Assembly: GCF_032854445.1 (NCBI RefSeq)
Contig: NC_088296.1
Location: forward strand, 6,749,435-6,813,434
From: Liolophura sinensis
Lineage: Eukaryota > Mollusca > Polyplacophora > Chitonida > Chitonidae
Direction: 5' to 3'
Length of the DNA stretch: 64,000 bases
This document shows, piece after piece, positions 1 to 38,655 of the stretch. Both the position numbers and the translations under genes were made by a program. The notes below the pieces were generated by a model, which did no database searches, was not told where the DNA came from, and saw only the letters and a list, made by a program, of their open reading frames with translations. The stretch's first letter is position 1; each line of letters opens with the position of its first letter.

Positions 1-122
1 TCAGTTAGAAGTTAGGAGTTTAATACATTTCATTTATTCCACCCTTTTCATTCCAGTAATGTACACTTACATTATCTTGCAAAATGATTTGTTATATATG
101 GAGTACTTGACCTATGCTTCGT

Positions 123-695
123 CCATGACTAACTTACACCATGCCCATTTCCTCCATGACCAACTTACACCATGCCCATTTCCTCCAAGACTAACTTTCA
201 CCATGCCCATTTCCTCCATGACCAACTTACACCATGCCCATTTCCTCCATGACCAACTTACACCATGCCCTTCTCCATGACTAACTTACACCATGCCCAT
301 TTCCTCCATGACTAACTTACACCATGCCCATTTCTTCCATGACTAACTTACACCATGCCCATTTCCTCCATGACTAACACCATGCCCATTTCCTCCATGA
401 CTAACTTACACCATGCCCATTTCCTCCAAGACTAAAACCATGCCCATTTCCTCCATGACTAACTTACACCATGCCCATTTCCTCCATGACTAACACCATG
501 CCCATTTCCTCCATGACTAACTTACGCCATGCCCATTTCCTCCAAGACTAAAACCATTCCCATTTCCTCCATGACTAACTTACACAATGCCCATTTCCTC
601 CATGACTACCTTACATCATGCCCATTTCCTCCATGACTAACTTACACGTACACCATGCCTATTTCCTCCATGACTAACTCACACTATGCCCATTT
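123..695. repeat. 31-bp minisatellite with donor-like motif in each unit (about 19 copies)
   Basis: Unit on the plus strand is roughly CATGACTAACTTACACCATG plus CCCATTTCCTC, with a few copies lacking CTTAC or carrying substitutions. Read on the minus strand (sense to the WDR gene) most units contain GGCATGGT|GTAAGTTAG, a consensus-like 5' splice site. The long open frame at its left end is only the repeat read through. Confidence 0.9.
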
Positions 696-719
696 TTTTG
701 AAGAAAGGATGACATCCCA
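683..719 (-). CDS. Doubtful next exon of the WDR49/64-like gene
   Basis: Acceptor-like TTTTGTAG|TGGGATG and donor-like GCATAGT|GTGAGT enclose 37 bases. In the incoming phase these would read (I)GMSSFLQKNGHS. Family resemblance is weak and the acceptor abuts a SINE fragment. It is noted mainly because its 3' edge (AATGGGCATAGT|GTGAGTTAG) matches every unit of the neighbouring 31-bp array. Confidence 0.2.
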
Positions 720-732
720 CTACAAAATAACA

Positions 733-808
733 TGACCATCCCCAGGTTGCTGGCAAACCTTCCCAGGTACGGCTGGGGAGAAAGCCAGCGTGAGTTGTAT
801 GTGTTAAA
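733..808 (-). mobile_element. SINE fragment (Nin-DC-like family, middle part)
   Basis: About 75 bases match, in reverse, the central part of the SINE seen complete at 16006-16256 (GCTGGCTTCCTCTCC, GGTCTGCCAGCAACC). It shares an unusual end (TGTATGTGTTAAAA) with the fragment at 1618-1723. Confidence 0.6.
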
Positions 809-1068
809 ATGTGTTAATTTTATCACCAAAAGTAGTATATTATGAGTATTACTTGCAACTAAAATGCATTTTCGAGGCCAAATTTTAATGTCAAACATGG
901 TAGTAGTATGTTTTCTTATAATGGTATGCGCATTTTAACAATCCCCTGTAAAAAAAACACATTAATTCCAGCCAATCAGCATTGCATTTGCATGCAATAT
1001 CTCTAATTTCTTGACACAAACAATGTTGGTCTGTACCACTGACATGAACCAATCAGAAATGTACTTAC

Positions 1069-29670
<28,602 letters not shown>

Positions 29671-30734
29671 ACGAGTTGCCAAGCAAGTGCCCCGGAATTT
29701 GATTGGCTGTTAGTTTTTCCTCCAGGTCACCTTCAATCCATCCATCCGTGACAACGTCAACATGTCCACGTGCTGTGTTCACTTGCCTGAAACTACCTCA
29801 AAACAGCGAGGTTCTCAATGGTGAAGGGAAGGAAATAAATGACGAAGTCGTACGTTATATCTCATCTGAGAGGTACAGATTGTTCACTCTGTTTACTCTC
29901 TCCAATACGAAGTCTGGGATATAGTACACCTATATTTTCCTACATGTACATCTGTGTCGTTCTTTCCATCTTAGCTCTCAGAAATAACGTGGTGAATGTA
30001 GAAGCTATAAGCTCGGAACATGATCAACCCATCTCAGAGCTAAGTATACATATACTATACCGGTATATACTATATCCCAGCTTCATCGCATATTCTGAGA
30101 AAGTGAAAAATCATCATTTTCAATTTTGCGTAAAATACGAACAGTAAGAGAAATGCAATATATCTCACATTTTCAGTCAATAAAAAATTAAGGCCCTGTC
30201 AAAAAAGCTGGTTTGTATTGTTTATGACGTAAAGCAAATTTGACAATTCACCTTTTTTTACCTAAACAGTGTATAATATGAACAGTTAGCCGAATATTCC
30301 TTTGGTACTTTTCATGAAATGTAAAATCTGTGACCTTTTTACATGGCTTGATGCAATTTGGTCAGGTGTCCAAAGCAGTATGGTTCTATCATTTATAACT
30401 ATAATTATTTAGGTTTAGATAAGGTAAATTAGCTCATGTAAGTAAAGTGTCACGTTATTGTCATACCTGTTATAAAAATGAGTCTTAATTGCCTTGTCAT
30501 TGCTGTCATTTGGTGATAAATTTTGGATTTTAATAAATATTCATTATAAGAACTGTCAACCACCAACACTAAAGTTTTCACAAAGGGTATAGGTGACTCC
30601 TTTGAATTCAAAGACAAACAAACACTACCGTAAAGTATAAGGCCATTAAACACTGTACCTGAACAGTAAAACCGAGTCAAATGCGTTGAAATGCTGCATT
30701 ATGTAATGGTCATGATGGCCGTTTTCATCATATG

Positions 30735-31079
30735 TGAGTGAGTGAGTGAGTGAGTGCTTGGGGTTTAACGTCGTACTCAACAATTTTTCAGTCATATGAC
30801 AACGAAGGAATCCTTAAGGTGCATGTACGTGTAACGTGCCTCCTTTCCACCGCTCTTTTATCTAGTGATACTTCACTGAGACGACTTACTGAAGGCAAGT
30901 AAGCCGCCCCGCCCGAGCCATTATACTGATACGGGTCAACCAGTCGTTGCACTATCTCCTTCATGCTGAACGCCAAGCGAAGAAGTTACAACTTCCTCTT
31001 TTAAAGTCTTAGGTGTGACTCGATCAAGGATTGATCCTGGATCTACCGCTCCCGAAGAGGACGCTCTACCAACTGTGTT
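30735..31079 (-). mobile_element. tRNA-Pro-like SINE, complete, reverse
   Basis: Preceded by (GTGA)n, it reads TGCTTGGGGTTTAACGTCGT, CTCAACAATTTTTCAGTCAT, GGAATCCTTAAGGTGCATG, CCACCGCTCTTTTATCTAGT, ACTGATACGGGTCAACCAG and a head ending GATCTACCGCTCCCGAAG then GCTCTACCAACTGTG. Located between the two gene loci. Confidence 0.82.
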
Positions 31080-31344
31080 TCATAATATGTATTTACATAC
31101 ATCTTGAAATAAGTTATGTCATATCTATAGCTATTTGATACACGAATACTGCTTTACTTCTGCATTTCCGAATGGACCTTGAAATGAAATATTTCATGCA
31201 AAAAGTATGTATGTGACGTCATTGATATAACTTGGGTTCAAAGAGCATTTTACTGGTTGGGGGAAATGTAATGGGAAAAGAATAAATCTGTCGATGTGAG
31301 CTCTCGGCTTTTCATAGCGGGGTTGATCAGACAACATACGCCCT

Positions 31345-31720
31345 GCTCTTAAGAAGTAAGTGCTTAAGGTTTAATATCGTGCTTAACAATTTTTCAGTCA
31401 TAGGACGACGAAGGAATCCTTAGAGTTCATGTAATGTACCTCTTTCTTGCAGAAAGGATTTCCACAGCTCTTTTATCTAGTGCTGCTTCACTGAGACACC
31501 TTACCGAAGGCAAGTAATCCGCGCCACCCGAGCCATTATACTAATACGGGTCAGCCAGTTGTTGCACTATCCCGTTCATGCTGAACGCCAAGTAACAACT
31601 TCCGCGTTTAAGGTCTTACGTGTCACTTGAGCCAGGATTGATGTCATGAGGTAAGTAAGTATGACTCAAAAATTGTTAAGTACAACGTTAAACCCCAAGC
31701 ACTCACTCACTTACTTCATG
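31345..31720 (-). mobile_element. Diverged tRNA-Pro-like SINE with an inverted tail remnant
   Basis: 31345-31640 repeats the same family in reverse, with loss of the head beyond TGAGCCAGGATTGAT. It is followed at 31645-31720 by the family's tail in the opposite orientation (GACTCAAAAATTGTTAAGTA, CAACGTTAAACCCCAAGCAC). Two copies meeting head to tail, or an inversion, would explain this. Confidence 0.65.
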
Positions 31721-32161
31721 ACAGTCTGACACGTACAGAAACTGTAATTCCTCACTGGTGTTGGTGAACGTAAGTGTTCATGTCCCTCTGACATAGTCAA
31801 AAGTCAAAACGTGATCTTCTTTTTGCTATTTCATGTGGAACAGTTGATTCTGGCTGCCATTTGAAAAGTTTGTGTGTGTGATATTTTATTTTTATTTTCT
31901 CACGTGGGCTTAAAAAACCGTTGGTTGATGGCTTGGATACGAATGTGTCTTTCAACCCATAGGTGCTGTGTTATGGTACCTCTATGACGAAGTATATCTC
32001 CATAACGAGATGTCTTTAAGATGGTTTCAAATCATTTTATATACTTTATAATTAGTGCGTTACAAAAGTTACAAAAGTTAAAAACACAGATATACTTCTT
32101 TTTTTCCTATGGCTTAATGCCTCTAAAAATCAACAAGTTATCTATATAGGTTTTCAAGAAA

Positions 32162-32167
32162 TTTATT
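32162..32167 (-). terminator. Polyadenylation signal, copy 1
   Basis: AATAAA on the minus strand about 95 bases after the stop codon. The same hexamer is conserved at the same distance in the other copies (38566, 46614, 55114, 62561). Confidence 0.65.
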
Positions 32168-32259
32168 TAAACAAAACATATATCGAAAAATAAACGAAAA
32201 TACAAAAAAAAAGAAATCATACAGATAGCTATCAGATAATTATAGCATCAGAACTACCA

Positions 32260-35200
32260 TTAAGTTTGAGGATTTGCTGCACAATTTAAGACATTGACCT
32301 TTCGCTTGAATTGACCCCAGTGCCGTCTGACAAAAGCAGTGAGTCTCTCTCGGATGTTTCTTCTGTGTGGCCGGTCTAATCCGTCGTTGGGTGATCTCAC
32401 TCCATCAGACAAAACTCGCGGTGTCACCGGGACAGGGCTAGCCTCCTTGTTAATATCAGTCACCAGGACACGTGACTGAAGACCTGTCGTCTGCTCTTTT
32501 TGCGCCCCATTTCTTCTGCGCTCGATCACGTGACATTCACTACGAACGATAAAACCGTTCAGCGGTGGCGCCTGGTCCAACGAAACATCGGATTGTGGTC
32601 GTCGACTGGTGAAGTTAGCAGCCAACGTTGGCTTCAGACATGCCCGGCCTCTCTCCATCCGTCGGAATCTGTCCTGTGTTGATCTTGGACCACTCCATTC
32701 TGAATACACACACATAAAGATACACATGTAGGTACAAACACAATGCATGTTCAGTAACTCAGCTTATTTATCAACCATAAAGCGCGTACGGTTTAACTTT
32801 GCCCTTATATTGAATTTATAACAAAATTAAACAGATATGGTTCTTTTTTGTGTCATGGAAAACATGGACCAAGACGATACTACGTAAGCGTTCTCTTAAG
32901 AAACTTACCCTCTCTGGTTAACACACGGGTTGCCATGGAACCACGAGCTTTACGCTTCCCTTGGTGGTTGAGATGTTGTAGTTCTCTTCGTTCTCTCTTA
33001 CACGCGTTTGTTCTGGGCTGTGTGCCTGTGTTCCCCACTCTTTCCACAGGCTGTGATGTGTTCCCAGTGTCTCTACTCTGTCTATGTGTCATCCTCTTAC
33101 TTGTTGGATGTTGGAGACTGTTGTCCGTTGGGGCTGTGGGTACGCTCACAATTTGAGGCGGAATTACAGCCGGAGTTGTTGGCATACTTTGAGCTGGAAT
33201 TATAGCTGGAATTGAAGCCATATTTTGAGCCGGAACTTCCGACGCACGTTTATCTGAAATTAAAACAGGAACTGCCGACGCACGCTGAGCTGGAATTACA
33301 GCAGGTGATACTGCCACACCATGAGCTGGAATTACAGCGGGTATTACGGGCAAACGTTGAGCCGGAATTACAGCCGGAGTTGCTGCTACACTTGCAACTG
33401 TTGGCACCTGCTCACTTTGAGCTGATGGTAAGGCTTGGGACTTCGACGGAGAAAGTGGGTATGAAGATTCACCTAGGCATACTGCAGACTTCTTATCGTA
33501 TTTAACTGGGTGGAAACTTGGTCGGTAGCCGCCATCTTCTAACGATGAAAGCACATCCAAATGACGATGAAGGTCAGCTTTTATTTGAACTGGTTTGGGC
33601 TGTCCAGCTGGTGTCGCGTTCCTAAGAGGCTCTGGCGACGATGACTTCTCGGCTGATGCTCTATAATCTTGTGGAAACACCGGACAGACCTGACTGAGTG
33701 ATGGAGTGAGAGACTTATTGTCTGCCTCTTCAATCCTATCCCAACCTGAGAGCATTGCTTGTATCTCCATCTTTTTGTCAAAAGGATTTGCTCCATGAGC
33801 CTGTCCTATAATCCTTGACATGTAAAAGGATTCTGGGTGTGTCTCCCACCTGCTCCAGCCCACAGCCTGTCTTCCAATACCCTGGAGATCATCATGTGAT
33901 AAGCCCATGAAGTTTGTGGCTTCCTTCCTAGTGTTAAGTTCAGAATGGCACAACGTGTTCTCCAAGGTACTGGCCATGCCTCTTAAGGGAGGAGGCTTCT
34001 GCCATACTTCTGTTTTGGGGACATCCGTAGTAAACAGGGCGGTACAGTTGATCTCCGCAGAGGTCCTCTTCAGCTCTATTCCTGCTGATGACAGTGGAGA
34101 TTTGTTGTCTTTATCATTGGAATTCTGGACCCTTTTATATCGCAGTCGGCGCGAAACGAACAGATCCAGATCATCCAGTTCGTCCACCTTGATGTTGTTG
34201 GTGGAAACCTTCTCCCTTGGCCGGAGAAACTTTGCGTTGCTCAGACTTTCAAATCCAGTCTTGCGCTCCGGGTTCGCCCTCAATGAGTCCAGACGAGATT
34301 CCCGCCTCCTGGTCACGTGGCTGACTTGCTCCTCGTCGTCGTCGCTGCTTGTATTGTCTGACCAGAAGCCGGAGTAATCCTTGTTCTTCATGGCCCTGAT
34401 CAGTCGCTTGGCTTCCGGCCAGTCTTTGGCGTCTATATCCAAACCATCAGGAACGGTTTCTGACTCCAAGTCAGCGTTGTCTAGGCGAGCAGTCACGTGA
34501 TCAGTGTAGCCCTTTTGGGTTAGGTAAACTGGAAAACCAATGTAAAGAAAATGAGAACAGTATTGAGATGTAACCAAATAGTGTTAAACAAAACTTTTAT
34601 GGGCATAAGTAAACCATTTTAAATGTTCAAATATCCTGTGTTCTTATTTGTTACAGGCCAAATTGTCTTCAGCTTTACGATAAATTAAAAACGGTTAAAA
34701 GAAGAAAGGGCATTCGCCAATAGCTGAATTCGAATGTACCGCATGAGGGAAAATGAATCGGACGGACATTCGTGATGACAAATTTCGCATCTCCGGATTG
34801 TTTTTCAGTGGAACGTGGTAATTTTGTATCTTGTGGTCAAATTTCCTGATAACGTCTTCGTGAAATTTCTCACATTTTTATCACAAAGCGTGTAACGGTG
34901 CCACAATGCAAATAATGGCGACATCCTTAAATTAGACGTCTGTCGTGTATATGTCTCAGGCCTTATCACAGCATCAGGATATACTCAGACCAGCTTAGAC
35001 CAATGATAATTCATTAAGACGGAGGCTAGAGACGCTAAAAAATTACTTAAGAAGGAAACAAAAACCAAAAATTGTGAAGCTTTCTTTGCATTTTATCACA
35101 GATTTGGGCCCAGCAGTCAGCTTTTTCACATTGCTATTTGACATTTTAAAATAATCGCCTATCCTTGCCATCTAACACTAACTCCATGTAGTGTACATAA

Positions 35201-36290
35201 TGTAATGACATGTCTGATGTATAACTTTACACGACTATGAATTTGATTGCCTTTCTTTACCTTGTGACATGCGTTTGTCTGCCACTCGAAACGTCGTTTG
35301 TATACAGTGCGCATGAAAATGATTGTAGAAGTCATCTTTTGTTTCTAATGAATTGTTCAAGTAGCAAGAAAGCCCGTGGCAAAAAAAGAACCGTACATAA
35401 AGATTCTCTCTGTCTGAAGATCGATGCAATGCAAATGACGAGAATCACGTACCTTGTACAGGTCCCCGTAACCTGGCCAATGTACGTCTGTTTTCAAGGC
35501 CACGTGACTCCCTCTCTCTCAGCTTTACGAGCCTTTTGTACTCCGTCAATTCTTTTTTCGTATCCATCGTATGCACCAATGGTTTCGCCACTCTCTGTGA
35601 AATATAGCACTGAAATGTAGAAATGTAGTTTGGAAGCTACAGGTTCCTCAACTACGACCATGCGTGTATATAGCGAATTACTGGGGGAGTTGCTTACCGT
35701 TCGGTTTTCTGCAACTTTAAATTGTTATAATTAAAAACTAATCACATTCACCGAAGTTTGGTCAGATAGAATAAATGACAGAGTCACGATTCATAAGTGT
35801 TAAAAGAGATGTCTATATATGAGATTGCCTAACGCATTCTTAGATACTCATGATCCTCTGCTATGTTTTTGTTGAATAGAATCAAAGACAATATTGGCTC
35901 ATATGTCCGTTGGATAGACAGACTTATCATCAGTAGCTTTGAACTCTCATGGCAATAGCCTTTCCAAGATCGGTGAAACTTTACCACGTAAGAAAGGCTC
36001 AAGCTTACGGAAGTAAAATTCCTTTACGCACCTAAGGAGTGTTCTATATTCTCTCACATCACCATGCAAATTTCACCTTTAAAACACTATAACTCCGGCA
36101 ATCCTCGGATATGTAAACATAAGTCACCCATAGGAATACACTTACCTTATTAATGACAGCTTTCGGATTATTTCTTCCTTTCAAAAGAACTTCTCCTGTC
36201 GCTTTGCTGCAGATTGATAAATCTGCACGTCTCGGCTGGTCGAAACCTGAACCAAAACGTTGGTCCATATAGCAACATGACGTCACAAAC
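32260..36290 (-). CDS. Tandem gene copy 1: unrecognised hydrophilic protein, intact
   Basis: Exons: leader 36290(approx)-36146 (probably UTR), 35594-35453 with start codon at 35567, 34528-32909 (1,620 bp), 32699-32260. All borders are GT-AG and phases match, giving about 724 residues. Seen: N-terminal basic coiled stretch (MDTKKELTEYKRLVKLRERE), GPVQVYLTQKGYTDHV, an acidic/Ser patch (SDNTSSDDDEEQ), a KVDELDDLDLF motif, then seven or so degenerate 12-13-residue repeats around PAVIPAQR, and a basic C-terminus (NIRERLTAFVRRHWGQFKRK). No signal peptide or membrane segment is visible. I do not recognise the family. The stop (TAA) comes two codons earlier than in other copies. The start at MDTKK is preferred because substitutions between copies in the upstream open leader nearly all change residues. 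Confidence 0.75.
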
Positions 36291-36310
36291 GTTGACGTCA
36301 TAATCACGTC
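36146..36310 (-). promoter_or_regulatory. Copy 1 leader exon and twin-CRE promoter
   Basis: Two perfect TGACGTCA palindromes (36278-36285 and 36293-36300), 15 bases apart start to start, lie just upstream of an exon-like stretch that ends AATAAG|GTAAGTG at 36146. Known: TGACGTCA is the CREB/CREM/ATF site. Inference: transcription starts near the CREs and the stretch is a 5' leader. Confidence 0.5.
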
Positions 36311-36774
36311 TCGCCGCGTCACCGCGAGAACCAGTTAGAATGACAGAACGCAATGCGGCCGAAAAACACCGTCATACCATTGCATGGCAGTGTGTGTTTT
36401 ATTCGGAATACTTCGCGTGTTTCCGTCCAGGCGTCATCTTCCCTCGAAAGAGAGGTCATGATGAATGAGAAATCGTTGAGCGCGGTACCAGTGTGATGAT
36501 GTATCAGGTCAAGTGATGGGAGTTCGACATAAAGCATCAGTAGATTTCAAAACATTTATGAAACTCCTACTCTCCTCTTCTGTTCTTTCCTTTATTCTGT
36601 CATAAAACATATAGGTAGCAGACAAACACTGCAACGTCCCAGAAATTAGCAATGTGTTCCAGTGCGATGTGGAATCTCTTGTGTAGCCGTTCGTAAGTCT
36701 CCGATTAGCGATGTGGTAGTCTCCGAATTAGTAAGCTCAAACGTTTACATGTTGTTAACTTCACGAAGGGCTGT

Positions 36775-36960
36775 GACCCTCCAGGCTAGCTAACCGGCGT
36801 ACGCCGATTCTCAATTCGCCGCGGCGAAATCGCTTGATTTACCGGAAGTGCTGTAAAGCTCGAGCCGGTGGCGCACGACGAATGCGTCGCTTTGGCGGGA
36901 CAGGCGAGCAGCGGCGCAGAATGGCGGTTGCATGACTCGCTGAGGCCTTATAATACTGTG
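36775..36960. promoter_or_regulatory. CpG-rich block with palindromes, ETS site and ATGGCGG motif (unit 1)
   Basis: Contains the 12-base palindrome CGGCGTACGCCG (36795-36806), a nearly perfect 18-base palindrome around CGCCGCGGCG (36813-36830, one mismatch), ACCGGAAGT (36841-36849, ETS consensus) and CAGAATGGCGG. G+C and CpG density stand out from the A/T-rich surroundings. It may be a second or bidirectional promoter; which transcript it drives is unknown. Confidence 0.45.
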
Positions 36961-36964
36961 CAAT

Positions 36965-38555
36965 CACAATTATAATGAATTCGCTGTTAGACACTGATGT
37001 GATTGTGTTGATTATTTTTACTTCAACACTTAAGCAGTATAAAAGGTAGAGCAGTTTCTGGAGTTCTTCCGGAATTCCAGGCCTGAAGGTGAGGCTTTAC
37101 AGAGTCCAACTTGCCAAGTTCCGCCTTCGCATCGGAAATCATAGTTTACATGGTATCTACTAAAATTTGGAAAAATAACGCGCAGAAAAATATAAAAATC
37201 ACTAAAGCCACATTTTTGCATTTGGTTGAATATTGGTTGTCTTTCAATTCGCTTGAATTTTAATCCTTATGTTGTTAAAATTATTTTTTTTCACCTCAGT
37301 TGTTTCTCTTCTATGGGGTTTTGAGCCAGCCTTTATGGTCTGTCGAGCTTTGCATGCTCCCACGTATAGTCGGCTGATGGCTCGTGGGTGTGCTGCACAG
37401 CAGAAATGTTTCGTTCCAGTCTTAAATCAATGGCGACTTTGCTGTTGCAAACTAGGGCTTTTTTTCGGTGAACATTCCCAACGTTGTGTATAGATGTCCA
37501 TTTTTGTTCGTGACAATCTCCACGATAGCTAGCAGTGGATTGCAGTGATCTATATTGTAGATCATACCATGTTTATAAGAAGTTGTGAAGGGAAATGGTA
37601 GATTAAACCGAAAGTTTTGCTAAACGTGAAACAAAGCCGAACAATGCCATGTTGTTAAGCAGTCTGTAATAGAAGATTATTGCCAATGAACTAGTTGAAG
37701 ATGACGGATCATTTATACCCGATTATAAGGGAAGATTGGCATACATAAGGGGTTCAAACCACTTGTCCGCGAATTAAAAAGCTGCCTATCATTTTTAATA
37801 CTGGTGTATGTCCGCAGTACATATTTGACCAACTTTTATGTTATAGGGGTGGTAAAATTGTATATATACATTCAGTCGGCAATCAGGAAACTTTCCTGGC
37901 GTGAATGAGTAAACATTACGGTAATCAATTTGACATGTTAACTCTGATAACAACGCTTGTCTTATATATGTATACAAAACTTTGCTGTCTCAGCCTATAT
38001 ATATTATAGAAAAATTTGGGTCAATACATTCACTATAACAGTGTGTGCATTATCGGTGAGTTAGTAAAATTTCGGTCAATACATTAACTGTAACAGTGAA
38101 TCGATGAGTTAACCCTTATAAAGCTATCTGGATTGTCAAATATAAACATCAACTAAAGACATGTGCCAAGTTAAAAGATTGGCCATTTTGGGTGGTACCA
38201 ACATGTCAAATTTTGGGTCTTGGCCCATATACTAGTTTTTCTAGAGATGATCGACAGTGTATAAAACAGTGCATGAATAAATCGATAAAATAATCAGCCG
38301 TATTCGAGAACTGATCCTAAGCGGCCATATTTGTTGACGGCTTGTATACGAATGTGTCTTTCCACCCATAGGCGCCATGTTATGGTACCTCTATGACTAA
38401 GTATGTCTCCATATCGAGATGTCTTTTAGATGATTCAAACCATTTAATACACCTTGTAATTAGTGCGTTACAAAAGATGAAACTACAGATATATTATTTC
38501 TGTGGTTTTCCTATGGCTAAACAACTTGGAAAATCAACAAGTTATCTCTGTAGGT
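36965..38555. other. Spacer between tandem copies 1 and 2
   Basis: Homologous to parts of the other spacers up to about 37998. It then jumps to sequence equivalent to about 54605 in the unit-3 spacer. The 1.1 kb that holds the hydrophobic-repeat frame and the plus-strand frames elsewhere is missing here. The hairpin-like GATCTATATTGTAGATC lies near 37548. Confidence 0.6.
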
Positions 38556-38655
38556 TTTCAAGAAATTTATTTAAACAAAACATATAACAAAAAATAAACG
38601 AAAATACAAGAAAAGAAAACATCCAGACAGCTAACAGATAATTATAGCATCAGAA

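Noticed and set aside
59-280. 73-codon plus frame with repeated LHHAHFLHDQ
   Set aside because: 31-bp array read through; no splice or start context.
29703-30147. Divergent gene on the plus strand opposite the WDR promoter
   Set aside because: Frames of 73 and 102 codons lack domain resemblance, donor sites or codon bias; nothing supports a gene.
33907-34377. 156-codon plus-strand frame conserved in copies 1-4
   Set aside because: Antisense shadow of exon 3; the minus strand has the matching splice sites and the full-length frame, and this frame has no promoter or splice context.
35235-35429. 64-codon minus-strand frame kept in copies 1, 2 and 4 (MHRSSDRENVYVRF)
   Set aside because: Lies in intron 2, disrupted in copy 3, differences mostly residue-changing, no convincing acceptor.
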